Shown here piece by piece: positions 1 through 8,399 of a stretch of 64,000 nucleotides of DNA; the stretch's first letter is position 1; every line of letters starts with the position of its first letter. The notes beneath the pieces are model-generated. The model made no database searches. It saw only the letters and a program-made list of their open reading frames with translations, and was not told the DNA's origin. A program made the translations under genes and the position numbers. Source of the DNA: Anaeromyxobacter oryzae (lineage in GTDB: Bacteria > Myxococcota > Myxococcia > Myxococcales > Anaeromyxobacteraceae); the NCBI RefSeq assembly GCF_023169945.1, contig NZ_AP025591.1, forward strand, positions 5,204,481-5,268,480. The letters run 5' to 3'.

Positions 1-1
1 G

Positions 2-469
2 GACGCCGCCGCGGACGTGGGCGTGTCGGCGACGTTCCACCAGGACCTCGTCTTCGCGATCTCCGGCGCCGTCGTCGGGGTCACCGGCGGCCTCTACGCC
101 TCGTACTTCAGCTACATCGAGCCGAACGACATGTTCGGCTTCGATCGGTCGATCTCGTTCGTCCTCATGTGCGTGATCGGCGGCGTGGGCACCGTCCTGG
201 GCCCGGTGCTCGGTGCGATCGTGTTCGTCCTGCTCCGCCAGTTCCTCCTCGCGTCGTACCCGCAGCTCTACCTCGGCCTCTACGGCCTGCTGCTCATCCT
301 CATCATCTTGTTCGAGCCGCTCGGCCTCACCGGGCTCGCCCTCCGGCTCGCGCGGCGGCTCGGGCACGGCGGCCGCGCCGGGCCCGTGATCTCGCCGCTC
401 GCCTCGTCGGCGGCCGGCAGCCCCGCGGGGCCCGAGGCCCGCGGCGGAGGGAAGGGGCGCGCGCCGTGA
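2..469 (+). CDS. livM: Branched-chain amino acid-type ABC transporter permease (LivM), 3' part
   Basis: This is the C-terminal part (about 155 residues) of a LivM-type inner-membrane permease; the start lies before the window. The visible residues include the FAISGAVVGVTGGLYASY segment and the IGGVGTVLGPVLGA loop, both typical of LivM, and at least three hydrophobic helices. They are followed by a non-conserved Gly/Ala/Arg-rich tail. The stop codon overlaps the GTG start of livG (GTGA). The importer family moves branched-chain or other amino acids and also small carboxylates. Its position directly ahead of malonate decarboxylase genes makes a carboxylate substrate worth considering, but the sequence alone does not show the substrate. 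Confidence 0.9.
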   Translation, partial: DAAADVGVSATFHQDLVFAISGAVVGVTGGLYASYFSYIEPNDMFGFDRSISFVLMCVIGGVGTVLGPVLGAIVFVLLRQFLLASYPQLYLGLYGLLLILIILFEPLGLTGLALRLARRLGHGGRAGPVISPLASSAAGSPAGPEARGGGKGRAP

Positions 470-1209
470 CGACCCTCCTCGCGACGCGCGCCGTCTCCAG
501 GCGCTTCGGCGGACTCAAGGCCGTGGACGGGGTGGACCTCGCGCTCGCGGAGGGCGAGATCCTGGGGGTCATCGGGCCGAACGGCGCGGGCAAGACGACG
601 CTCTTCAGCCTCATCGCGGGGTCGCTCGCGCCGACGTCGGGGGAGGTGCTGCTCGACGGTCGCCGCCTGAGCGGGCTCCCCGCACACCGGGTCGTGCGGG
701 CGGGAGTGGTGCGCACGCACCAGATCGTCCGGCCGTTCCCGAACCTCACCGTCGCGGAGAACGTCATGGTCGGCGCGATCCACGGCGCGCGGCGGGCCGG
801 CGGCGGCGCCCGGGAACGCGCCGAGGACGTGCTCGCGTTCGCCGGCCTCGCGGATCGCGCCGGGCAGCTGCCCGCGACGCTCACGCTCGCCGGCCGCAAG
901 CGCCTCGAGCTTGCGCGCGCCCTGGCCACCGCGCCGCGCGTCCTCCTGCTCGACGAGGTGATCGCGGGCGTGAACCCCACCGAGGCGCTGGCCCTCGCCG
1001 CGCTCATCCGGCGGATCCGCGACGAGCGCCGCGTGTCCATCGTGATGATCGAGCACGTCATGCCGGCGGTGATGAGCCTGTCGGATCGCGTCGTCGTCCT
1101 CGACCACGGCCGGAGGATCGCGGAGGGGACGCCGCAGGCGGTCGTGCATGCGCCGCAGGTGATCGAGGCCTACCTCGGCAAGGGCGCGGCGGAGGCGTCA
1201 CCGCCATGA
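466..1209 (+). CDS. livG: Liv-type ABC transporter ATP-binding protein (LivG)
   Basis: The protein has 247 residues from a GTG start that overlaps the livM stop by four bases. Walker A reads GPNGAGKTT and the Walker B region reads RVLLLDEV. The usual LSGGQ signature is replaced by LTLAGRKRLELARAL, a variant I know from LivG-like ATPases. The VIAGVNPTE segment and the late switch histidine in MIEHVM also fit LivG. An open frame extends upstream inside livM, but the GTGA overlap and the family N-terminus (LLATRAVSRRFGGLKAVDGV) support this start. LivG pairs with LivF to energise the permeases. Confidence 0.92.
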   Translation: MTTLLATRAVSRRFGGLKAVDGVDLALAEGEILGVIGPNGAGKTTLFSLIAGSLAPTSGEVLLDGRRLSGLPAHRVVRAGVVRTHQIVRPFPNLTVAENVMVGAIHGARRAGGGARERAEDVLAFAGLADRAGQLPATLTLAGRKRLELARALATAPRVLLLDEVIAGVNPTEALALAALIRRIRDERRVSIVMIEHVMPAVMSLSDRVVVLDHGRRIAEGTPQAVVHAPQVIEAYLGKGAAEASPP

Positions 1210-1922
1210 CCGCCCCGCTCCTCGAGGTGGACGGGATCGACGTGTTCTACGGCGACGTCCAGGTGCTGCACGGCCTCGGGTTCGTGGTGCGCGAGGGCGA
1301 GATCGTGACGCTGCTCGGCTCGAACGGCGCGGGCAAGACCACGACGCTCCGCGCGATCGCCGGGCTCCGCCCGCCGCGGCGCGGCGACATCAGGTTCCGG
1401 GGGGCGTCGCTGGCGGCGGTGCCCGCCGCCGCGCGGAGCGGGCTCGGCATCGCGCTCGTCCCGGAGGGGCGCGAGCTGTGGGGCCAGCTCACGGTCAAAG
1501 AGAACCTCGAGCTGGGCGCCTACGGCCGGAGGGCCCGCGCGGTCGCGGCGCGCAACCTCGAGCGCGTCCTCGCGCTCTTCCCGCGGCTCGCGGAGCGGAG
1601 CCGGCAGCTCGCGGGCAGCCTCTCCGGGGGCGAGCAGCAGATGTGCGCCATCGCCCGGGCGCTCATGAGCGAGCCGGCGCTCCTCATGCTCGACGAGCCG
1701 AGCCTGGGGCTCGCGCCGGTGATCGTCGACCAGGTGATGGGAGTCATCGCCGAGCTGCACCGCGGCGGCGTCACGGTCCTGCTCGTCGAGCAGAACCTCC
1801 GCAAGGCGCTCGAGATCGCGGACCGCGGCACCGTGATCGAGACCGGGCAGGTGCGGCTCGAGGGGACCGCCGCGGAGCTCTCGGCGAACCCGCGGATCCG
1901 CGAGACGTACCTGGGGCTCTGA
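1206..1922 (+). CDS. livF: Liv-type ABC transporter ATP-binding protein (LivF)
   Basis: This is a 238-residue ATPase, the usual LivF length. It shows Walker A GSNGAGKTTT, a signature SLSGGEQQMCAIARAL, Walker B ALLMLDEPSLGLAP and switch VLLVEQN. Its ATG overlaps the livG stop (ATGA). Only six bases separate its stop from the mdcA start, so the transporter and the malonate decarboxylase genes are probably on one transcript. No solute-binding protein is visible in the window; it would be expected upstream, with livH and the rest of livM. Confidence 0.93.
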   Translation: MTAPLLEVDGIDVFYGDVQVLHGLGFVVREGEIVTLLGSNGAGKTTTLRAIAGLRPPRRGDIRFRGASLAAVPAAARSGLGIALVPEGRELWGQLTVKENLELGAYGRRARAVAARNLERVLALFPRLAERSRQLAGSLSGGEQQMCAIARALMSEPALLMLDEPSLGLAPVIVDQVMGVIAELHRGGVTVLLVEQNLRKALEIADRGTVIETGQVRLEGTAAELSANPRIRETYLGL

Positions 1923-1928
1923 CGCGTC

Positions 1929-3593
1929 ATGACCGTGCGCCGCGATCCGACCGCGCCCTGGGACACCGCCCGCGCCGCGCGGCGCGCGCGGCTCGAGCGG
2001 GCGCGCGGCGTCTGGCCGGACCGGTGGGTGCCGCCCGAACGCGTGACGCCGCTGCTCGAGGCGATCCTCGAGCCGGGGGACCGGGTCTGCCTCGAGGGCG
2101 ACAACCAGAAGCAGGCGGACTTCCTCGCCGGCGCGCTCGCGCGCGTGGATCCGGCGCGCGTCCACGGCCTCCACCTCGTCCTCTCGGTGCTCGCGCTGCC
2201 GGAGCACGTGGCCCTCTTCGAGCGCGGCATCGCGCGCCGGCTGGACTTCTCGTTCTCCGGCCCGCAGGCGCTCCGTCTCGCCGGGCTCGTCCAGGCCGGG
2301 AAGATCGAGATCGGCGCCATCCACACCTACCTCGAGCTGTACGCGCGGTACTTCGTGGACCTCACCCCGCGCGTGGCGCTCGTCGCGGCGCAGGCCGCGG
2401 ACGCGGCCGGCAACCTCTATACCGGCCCGAACACGGAGGAGACTCCGACGGTGGTCGAGGCGACGGCGTTCCGGGACGGCATCGTCGTCGCGCAGGTGAA
2501 CGAGCGGCTCGAGCGGCTCCCACGCGTCGACATCCCCGGCGACTGGGTGGACGTGCTGACGCTCGCGCCGGCGCCGAGCACCATCGAGCCACTCTTCACC
2601 CGCGATCCCGCGGAGATCGGCGAGATCCAGGTCCTCATGGCCATGATGGTGGTGAAGGGTATCTACGCGGAGTACGGCGTCCAGAGCCTCAACCACGGCA
2701 TCGGCTTCGACTCGGCGGCCATCGAGCTCATCCTCCCCACCTACGGCGAGGCGCTCGGGCTCCGGGGGCGGATCTGCCGGCACTGGGCGGTGAACCCCCA
2801 CCCGACGCTCATCCCCGCCATCGAGGCCGGCTTCGTCGAGTCGATCCACGCGTTCGGCTCGGAGCTCGGCATGGAGGCGTACGTCGCGGCCCGCCCGGAC
2901 GTCTTCTTCACCGGGCACGACGGGAGCCTCCGCTCGAACCGCGCCCTCGCGCAGACCGCGGGCCTGTACGGCTGCGATCTCTTCGTCGGCTCGACGCTCC
3001 AGCTCGACCTAGCCGGCAACAGCTCCACCGCCACCGCGAGCCGGATCACCGGGTTCGGCGGCGCGCCGAACATGGGCAGCGACGCGCGCGGGCGCCGCCA
3101 CGCCACCCCGGCGTGGCTCCGCGCCGGCCGCGAGGCGCCGCCCGGCCCCGGGGGGATGCCGCGCGGCCGGAAGCTGGTGGTCCAGCTCCTCGAGACGTTC
3201 CGCGAGCACATGGAGCCCGCGATCGTGGAGCGGCTCGACGCGTGGGACCTCGCCGAGCGGATGGGGACGGCGCTGCCGCCGGTGATGATCTACGGTGACG
3301 ACGTGACCCACGTCGTCACGGAGGAGGGGATCGCCAACCTGCTCCTCTGCCGCAGCGACGCCGAGCGGGCCGAGGCGATCCGCGGCGTCGCCGGCTACAC
3401 ACCGGTGGGGCGGGCGCGGTCGCGGAGCGCCGTGGAGGCGCTCCGGGCGCTCGGCATCGTGCGACGGCCCGAGGATCTCGGCATCGACCTCCGGGACGCG
3501 ACCCGGGACCTGCTCGCCGCCCGCACGGTCAAGGACCTCGTGTCGTGGTCGGGCGGGCTGTACGACCCGCCGGCGCGGTTCCGGCGGTGGTAG
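1929..3593 (+). CDS. mdcA: Malonate decarboxylase alpha subunit (acetyl-S-ACP:malonate ACP transferase)
   Basis: The 554-residue protein has the usual MdcA length and belongs to the CoA-transferase superfamily. The segment LEGDNQKQADFLAGAL near residue 57 and the later GFGGAPNMGSDARGRRHATPAW segment are recognisable for this subunit. MdcA exchanges malonate for acetate on the thiol of the acyl carrier protein MdcC, giving malonyl-S-MdcC and acetate. It is the first gene of a cluster in the order A, C, D-E, G, B, H, which fixes the assignment as malonate decarboxylase rather than citrate lyase or another CoA transferase. It starts six bases after livF. Confidence 0.93.
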   Translation: MTVRRDPTAPWDTARAARRARLERARGVWPDRWVPPERVTPLLEAILEPGDRVCLEGDNQKQADFLAGALARVDPARVHGLHLVLSVLALPEHVALFERGIARRLDFSFSGPQALRLAGLVQAGKIEIGAIHTYLELYARYFVDLTPRVALVAAQAADAAGNLYTGPNTEETPTVVEATAFRDGIVVAQVNERLERLPRVDIPGDWVDVLTLAPAPSTIEPLFTRDPAEIGEIQVLMAMMVVKGIYAEYGVQSLNHGIGFDSAAIELILPTYGEALGLRGRICRHWAVNPHPTLIPAIEAGFVESIHAFGSELGMEAYVAARPDVFFTGHDGSLRSNRALAQTAGLYGCDLFVGSTLQLDLAGNSSTATASRITGFGGAPNMGSDARGRRHATPAWLRAGREAPPGPGGMPRGRKLVVQLLETFREHMEPAIVERLDAWDLAERMGTALPPVMIYGDDVTHVVTEEGIANLLLCRSDAERAEAIRGVAGYTPVGRARSRSAVEALRALGIVRRPEDLGIDLRDATRDLLAARTVKDLVSWSGGLYDPPARFRRW

Positions 3594-3604
3594 GAGGCCT
3601 TCGG

Positions 3605-3922
3605 ATGGAGCGGCTGACGTTCGAGCTCGAGAGCCCCGGCGCGCCGGCGCAGCGCGCGGCGCCGGTCGTCGTCGGCGTGGTCGCGTCGGGGAACCTGGAG
3701 GTGCTCGTCGAGGGCACCGCGCCCCCGGGCCGCTGCCACGTCGAGGTCGCGACCTCCGCGGTGGGCTTCGGCGAGATCTGGCGCGCCGTGCTCGAGGACT
3801 TCGCGGCGCTGCACGCGGTGGGGGGCCTGGCGCTGTCCGTGAACGACGCCGGCGCGACGCCCGCGGTCGTGACGCTCCGGCTCGGCCAGGCCGTCGAGGA
3901 GTGGCTCGGGAAGGCCGGATGA
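3605..3922 (+). CDS. mdcC: Malonate decarboxylase acyl carrier protein (delta subunit)
   Basis: The 105-residue protein begins at the ATG at 3605, with purine-rich GGAGG upstream (TAGGAGGCC). An upstream frame start inside mdcA is less likely. The prosthetic-group site is visible as VASGNLEVLVEG; Ser28 is the expected attachment residue for the 2'-(5''-phosphoribosyl)-3'-dephospho-CoA group. The protein carries malonyl and acetyl thioesters between MdcA and the MdcD/E decarboxylase. Its stop overlaps the ATG of the mdcDE fusion (ATGA). Confidence 0.92.
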   Translation: MERLTFELESPGAPAQRAAPVVVGVVASGNLEVLVEGTAPPGRCHVEVATSAVGFGEIWRAVLEDFAALHAVGGLALSVNDAGATPAVVTLRLGQAVEEWLGKAG

Positions 3923-5577
3923 CCGCGCGCGTCCCCGGCCTCGCGCGGAGCTTCCGGGAGGCGCCCGCGCGGCGGCGGCTCGCGGGCGTGCTCGACCCCG
4001 GCACCTTCGTCGAGCTCCTCGGCCCCGCGGACCGGATCACGAGCCCGCACCTCGCCGCGCTCGACCTGCCCGTCGCGTTCGACGACGGCGTCGTCGTCGG
4101 GTCGGGTCGCCTCGGCGCCCGGGCGGTCCTGGTCGCGGCGCAGGAGGGGGCCTTCATGGGCGGCGGCGTCGGCGAGGTTCACGGCGCCAAGCTCGCCGGT
4201 CTCCTCGCGCGGGCCCGCCGCGAGCGGCCCGCGGCGGTCCTCCTCCTCCTCGACACGGGCGGCGTGCGGCTGCAGGAGGCGAACGCCGGCCTCGTGGCGG
4301 TCTCCGAGGTGATGCGCGGCGTCCTCGCGGCGCGCTCGGAGGGCATCCCGGTGGTCGCGCTCGTCGGCGGGGGGTGGGGCTGCTTCGGGGGGATGGGCAT
4401 CGTCGCGCGCTGCTGCGACCGCATCGCGGTCAGCGAGGAGGGGCGGGTGGGGCTCTCCGGGCCGGACGTGATCGAGGAGACGCGCGGCGTGGAGGAGCTG
4501 GACGCCGAGGATCGCGCGCTCGTCTGGCGCCTGTACGGCGGGAAGCACCGGGTGCTGCTCGGGGAGGCGGACCTCCTCGTGGAGGACGACGTCGACGCGT
4601 TCCGCGCCGCGGCGCTGGAGCTCGCGGCGCGGCCGCGGCCGATCACGCTCGAGGCGCTCGACGCCGAGCACGCCGCGCTCGCGCGGCGCCTCGCGGAGCA
4701 CGGCGCGGCGTCCGACTCGCCGGAGATCTGGCGCGCGCTCGGCGTCGCCGATCCCGCGGCGGCGTCGCTCCTCGGCGCCGAGGCGTTCCGGCGCGTCGCC
4801 GGCGCGGCCCGCGCCCCGGCCGGCGCGCGGGCTCCGCTGCGCGCCGCTCCGGCAGAGGCGCCGCCGCCGGAGGTCCGGGCGGTCCTGGACGACCTCTTCC
4901 CGCGCGGGCACTCGGTGTCGCGCGAGGGAGGGATCCTCGCCGGTGGCGGCACCGCCGCGGCGGGGGAGGTCGCGGTGGTCGGGACCTGCGGCGGGCTAGA
5001 GGTCGGCGCCGAGGATGCGCTCGCGCTCGCGGGGGCGATCCTCGCCGTCGTCCGGGCGGCGCCGCGGCGGCCGATCCTCCTGCTCGTCGACACCCGCGGC
5101 CAGCGGATGAGCCGGCGCGACGAGCTGCTCGGCCTGAACGGCTTCCTCGGCCACCTGGCGTCGTCCATCGAGCTGGCGCGGCGCCGCGGCCATCGCACGG
5201 TCGCGCTGGTCACGGGCGAGGCGGTGAGCGCGGGGGCGCTGGCGCTCGGCTTCGTCGCCGACGAGGTCCACGCCCTCGCCGGCGCCCGCCTCGGCGTCAT
5301 GTCCCTCCCCGCGATGGCGCGCGTCACGAAGATCCCCGTCGAGCGGCTCGAGGCCCTCTCCGCGACGACGCCGGTCCTGGCGCCCGGGCTCGAGAGCTTC
5401 GTGTCGCTCGGCGCGGTCGAGTCGGTGTGGCCCCCGCCACTCTCGGCCGCGCTCGAGGGGGCGCTGGCGCGGCCGGCGGGACCGGACCTGCGCGCGGAGC
5501 GTGGCCGGGAGCGCGGCGGCCGCACCCTGGCCGCCGCGGTCGCGCGCGCGGTGGCGGGAGGCGGCCACGGCGCGTGA
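3919..5577 (+). CDS. mdcDE: Fused malonate decarboxylase beta and gamma subunits (MdcD-MdcE)
   Basis: One 552-residue frame holds both carboxyltransferase-like subunits that decarboxylate malonyl-S-MdcC to acetyl-S-MdcC. Residues 1 to about 280 match MdcD (GAFMGGGVGEVHGAKL, DTGGVRLQEAN, GGGWGCFGGMG). After an Ala/Pro-rich linker near residues 285-320, the rest matches MdcE (VDTRGQRMSRRDELLGLNG, VTGEAVSAGALALGF). MdcD and MdcE are separate polypeptides in the studied Klebsiella, Acinetobacter and Pseudomonas systems. The ATG at 3919 overlaps the mdcC stop. The TGA overlaps a GTG (GTGA) that is the probable mdcG start. Confidence 0.92.
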   Translation: MTARVPGLARSFREAPARRRLAGVLDPGTFVELLGPADRITSPHLAALDLPVAFDDGVVVGSGRLGARAVLVAAQEGAFMGGGVGEVHGAKLAGLLARARRERPAAVLLLLDTGGVRLQEANAGLVAVSEVMRGVLAARSEGIPVVALVGGGWGCFGGMGIVARCCDRIAVSEEGRVGLSGPDVIEETRGVEELDAEDRALVWRLYGGKHRVLLGEADLLVEDDVDAFRAAALELAARPRPITLEALDAEHAALARRLAEHGAASDSPEIWRALGVADPAAASLLGAEAFRRVAGAARAPAGARAPLRAAPAEAPPPEVRAVLDDLFPRGHSVSREGGILAGGGTAAAGEVAVVGTCGGLEVGAEDALALAGAILAVVRAAPRRPILLLVDTRGQRMSRRDELLGLNGFLGHLASSIELARRRGHRTVALVTGEAVSAGALALGFVADEVHALAGARLGVMSLPAMARVTKIPVERLEALSATTPVLAPGLESFVSLGAVESVWPPPLSAALEGALARPAGPDLRAERGRERGGRTLAAAVARAVAGGGHGA

Positions 5578-6244
5578 GCGACGTCCCCGCCGCCACGACC
5601 TGGCGTGGCTCGGCCCGGGCTGGCGCGCCTCGGTGCGCCTCCCCGCGGACGCCGCGTGCGCGGCGGAGCTCGCGCGCTGGCTCGACCTCGCGCGTCCGGC
5701 GGTGGTCCGGCGGCACGAGCCCGGCCTCGGCGCGGCGGAGGTCGCGCTCGGCGTGCCGCTCCCGCCCGCGCGCGGCGGGACGCGGATCGCCTTCGCCGCG
5801 GAGGCGGCGGCGCTCGCCCGCGTCGCTGCGCCGCTCGGCCTCCGGGACGCGATCCGCGCCGCGCCGTGCGCCTGGCGCGCGCCCCTCGCGGAGCTCACCG
5901 CCGAGGCCCGCGCCGCCGGGCTCGTGCTCCGGGTCCACGGCTCGCTCGCGTGGCAGGCCCTCACCGGCGACGCGTACCTGCGCGACGGGTCGGACGTGGA
6001 CCTGCTCGTGCCCGCCCGCGGCGCCGCCGCGGTGGCGCGCGCGCTGGCGCTGCTCGGCCGGTGGGCGTCCCGGGCACCGCCGCCCCTCGACGGGGAGCTC
6101 GTCGTCGCCGCCGGCGGCGTCGCCTGGCGCGAGCTCCTCGCCGCTCCGGCGCGCGTGCTCCTGAAGGGCGACGACGGGGTCTCGCTCGTGCCGCTCGAGG
6201 AAGTCCTCGGGCCGCGCCCGGCGCGGGCGGGAGGCGAGCCGTGA
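5574..6244 (+). CDS. mdcG: Phosphoribosyl-dephospho-CoA transferase (MdcG), apparent N-terminal frameshift
   Basis: MdcG transfers the phosphoribosyl-dephospho-CoA prosthetic group to the serine of MdcC. The frame from about 5576 to 6244 encodes RRHDLAWLGPGW, VHGSLAWQALTG and DGSDVDLLV, all typical of the family (nucleotidyltransferase-like D-x-D). That frame has no ATG, GTG or TTG near the expected start. The GTG at 5574, which overlaps the mdcDE stop exactly as the other genes here overlap, is in another frame. One extra C in the CCCC run at 5585-5588 would join them to give VSDVPRRHDLAW. So either a base is missing in the assembly, or the gene is truly frameshifted or starts inside mdcDE (ATG 5501). 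Confidence 0.82.
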
Positions 6245-7113
6245 AGGCGGCGGCGCCGGCCACGCGGGAGCCGCGCCTCGCGAAGGCCGCCGAGGTGATC
6301 GCGCGGGCGGCGGCCGCCGCGCTCCGGGAGGAGCTCGCGACCGCGCCGAAGCCGGGACTCGTGACGCTCCGGGACCCCGGCGCGCACCGGGACATGGACG
6401 CCCGGACGTTCCTCGCGAGCCTCCGGGCGCTCCGGCCCGACCTCGCCGCCGCGGCGTGCGCGGGCGTGGAGGGCGCGCCGTTCGAGGCGCTGCGGGCGCT
6501 CGGCCGCGCCGCGGAGGCGCGGATGCTGGTCGCGACCGGCGGCGTGAACACGCACCGCGGCGCGATCTTCGGCCTGGGCCTCCTCGCCGCCGCCGCGGGT
6601 CGCCTCGCCGCCGCCGGTCGGCCGTGGACGGCGCCCGCGCTGGCGGACACCGTGCGCGAGGCGTTCTCGGCGGGGATCTGGACGGCGCTGCCGCCCGCGC
6701 CGGGGAGCCACGGCGCCGGGGTCGCGCGGCGGTACGGCGCCGGCGGCGCCCGTGAGGAGGCGGCGGCGGGCTTCCCGCACGTGATGGCGGTCGGGGTTCC
6801 GGCGCTCCGCGCGAGCCTCGCCCGCGGCGCCGGCCGGCGCGCCGCGGCGGTCCAGTGCCTGCTCGCGCTGGTCGCGACCGTCCCCGACACCAACGTGCTC
6901 CACCGCGGCGGACCCACCGGCCTCGCCTTCGCGCGCGCGGCGGCCCGCGTCTTCCTGAGGGACGGGGGCGTCCACCGCGACGGGTGGGAGGTCCGGGCGA
7001 GGGCCATCCACGAGGCGTTCGTCCGGAGGGGGATCTCGCCGGGCGGCAGCGCGGACCTGCTCGCCGCGTCCCTGTTCGTCCATCGCCTCGACCGCATGGG
7101 AGCGCCCGGGTGA
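6241..7113 (+). CDS. mdcB: Triphosphoribosyl-dephospho-CoA synthase (MdcB)
   Basis: The 290-residue protein begins at a GTG that overlaps the mdcG stop (GTGA). It carries the family segments APKPGLVTLRDPGAHRDMD, GGVNTHRGAIFGLGLLAAA and VPDTNVLHRGG. MdcB builds 2'-(5''-triphosphoribosyl)-3'-dephospho-CoA from ATP and dephospho-CoA, the precursor that MdcG attaches to MdcC. Length and motif order are normal. Its stop overlaps the mdcH start (GTGA). Confidence 0.92.
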   Translation: MKAAAPATREPRLAKAAEVIARAAAAALREELATAPKPGLVTLRDPGAHRDMDARTFLASLRALRPDLAAAACAGVEGAPFEALRALGRAAEARMLVATGGVNTHRGAIFGLGLLAAAAGRLAAAGRPWTAPALADTVREAFSAGIWTALPPAPGSHGAGVARRYGAGGAREEAAAGFPHVMAVGVPALRASLARGAGRRAAAVQCLLALVATVPDTNVLHRGGPTGLAFARAAARVFLRDGGVHRDGWEVRARAIHEAFVRRGISPGGSADLLAASLFVHRLDRMGAPG

Positions 7114-8033
7114 GGGGGCTCGCGCTGCTCTGTCCGGGGCAGGGGAGCCAGCACCCCGCGATGCTGGACCTGGCGCTCGCGTCGCCCGCCGGGGCCGACG
7201 CCGTCCGCCGCGCGGGCACCGCGCTCGGCGAGGTCGACCTCGTCGCGCTCGCGCGCGGCGATGGCGCGTTCGCCAACGCGGCGGCGCAGCCGCTCGTGTG
7301 CGCCGCCACCGCCGCGACCTGGGCGGCGCTGCGGGACCTGCTCCCCGCGCCGCGCCTCGCCGCCGGCTACAGCGTCGGTGAGCTCGCGGCGTACGGCTGC
7401 GCCGGGGCGCTCGGAGTCGAGGACCTCGTGGCGCTCGCGGCGCGCCGTGCGGCGGCGATGGACGCCGCGAGCGGAGAGCCGGGGGGCCTCGCCGGCATCC
7501 GCGGGCTGCCGGTGGGCACCGTGGCGCTGCTCGCGGCGGAGGCCGGCGCGGAGCTCGCCATCGTGAACGGCCCCGATCACGTCGTGGCGGGCGGTCCCGT
7601 CGCCGCGCTCGAGGTCGTGGAGGCGCGGGCGAAGGCGGCGGGCGCGTTCGTGCACCGGCTCCCGATCGCGGTCGCCGCCCACACCGCCGCGCTCGGTGGC
7701 GCGGTGGCGCCGTTCGCGGCGGCGCTCGCGGCCTCGCCCCTCGCGGACCCGGCGATCCCGGTGCTGGCGGGGATCTCGGGCGAGCCGGTGCGGACGCGGG
7801 GCGACGCGATCGCGACGCTCTCGAGGCAGGTGGCGAAGCGGATCGAGTGGGCGCGGTGCCTCGCGGTGGCGCGGGAGATGGGGTGCGAGGTGTTCCTGGA
7901 GCTCGGGCCTGGGAGCGCACTCACGCGCATGGCCGCCGAGGCGTTGCCGGGCGTGGCAGCGCGGTCGGTCGAGGACTTCCGCACGGCGGCCGGGGTGGCA
8001 CGGTGGGTGGAGAGGGCGGTGCGCGGAGGGTGA
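7110..8033 (+). CDS. mdcH: Malonyl-CoA:ACP transacylase of malonate decarboxylase (MdcH)
   Basis: This 307-residue acyltransferase loads malonyl from malonyl-CoA onto MdcC, which primes the enzyme. The N-terminal CPGQGSQHPAMLD and the nucleophile elbow GYSVGELAAYG (catalytic Ser) are the malonyl-CoA:ACP transacylase signatures. The later VNGPDHVVAGG and the end region FLELGPGSALTRMA also fit FabD-like enzymes. The GTG start overlaps the mdcB stop. It is the last clear gene of the mdc run; no mdcR-type regulator or mdcLM transporter follows it. Confidence 0.92.
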   Translation: MRGLALLCPGQGSQHPAMLDLALASPAGADAVRRAGTALGEVDLVALARGDGAFANAAAQPLVCAATAATWAALRDLLPAPRLAAGYSVGELAAYGCAGALGVEDLVALAARRAAAMDAASGEPGGLAGIRGLPVGTVALLAAEAGAELAIVNGPDHVVAGGPVAALEVVEARAKAAGAFVHRLPIAVAAHTAALGGAVAPFAAALAASPLADPAIPVLAGISGEPVRTRGDAIATLSRQVAKRIEWARCLAVAREMGCEVFLELGPGSALTRMAAEALPGVAARSVEDFRTAAGVARWVERAVRGG

Positions 8034-8096
8034 GTGGAGGCGGTACGCCCCGCCCGGCGCGTGCCCCGGACGCGGCCGGGGAGTATCCGTGATCGC

Positions 8097-8399
8097 GTGC
8101 TGACCTGCGTCCATCACATCAGCTGGATCCGGCCGGTGGACGGCGGCCTGCACCAGTGCATCCTCTGCCACCAGGTCGTCGGGCGGAAGGACGTGTACCC
8201 GAAGCTCGAGGATCTGCCGCCGGAGGTCGCGCGGCGCTGGGAGGAGCACGAGCGCAGCGCGGCGCCGAAGGACGCGACGGCCGCACCCGCGAAGGGCGCC
8301 GCGACGTCGCCGGGCCCGTCCTCGAAGGATCCTGCCGGCACGGCGAAGTCGGCGCCGGCCGCGAGCGCCGGCGCGCCCGTGTCCGGCGTCACGACATGA
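8097..8399 (+). CDS. Small hypothetical protein with a CxxC motif
   Basis: I do not recognise this 100-residue protein. The first half reads as a compact domain (CVHHISWIRPV, then CILCHQVV), with one CxxC and nearby His residues that could bind a metal. The second half is Ala/Pro/Ser/Lys-rich and probably disordered. The frame is open from a GTG at 8034 directly after mdcH, with GGAGGG before it. Codons before 8097 look non-coding (GTA, AGT, CGT), so I prefer the GTG at 8097. The 3' end overlaps the opposing gene by 11 bases. Confidence 0.55.
   Translation: MLTCVHHISWIRPVDGGLHQCILCHQVVGRKDVYPKLEDLPPEVARRWEEHERSAAPKDATAAPAKGAATSPGPSSKDPAGTAKSAPAASAGAPVSGVTT

Noticed and set aside
4996..7920. 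Long minus-strand open frame of over 900 codons opposite the mdc genes
   Set aside because: It is an antisense shadow caused by extreme G/C codon bias; its translation is Arg/Pro/Ala-rich with no domain, while the plus strand carries clear Mdc proteins.
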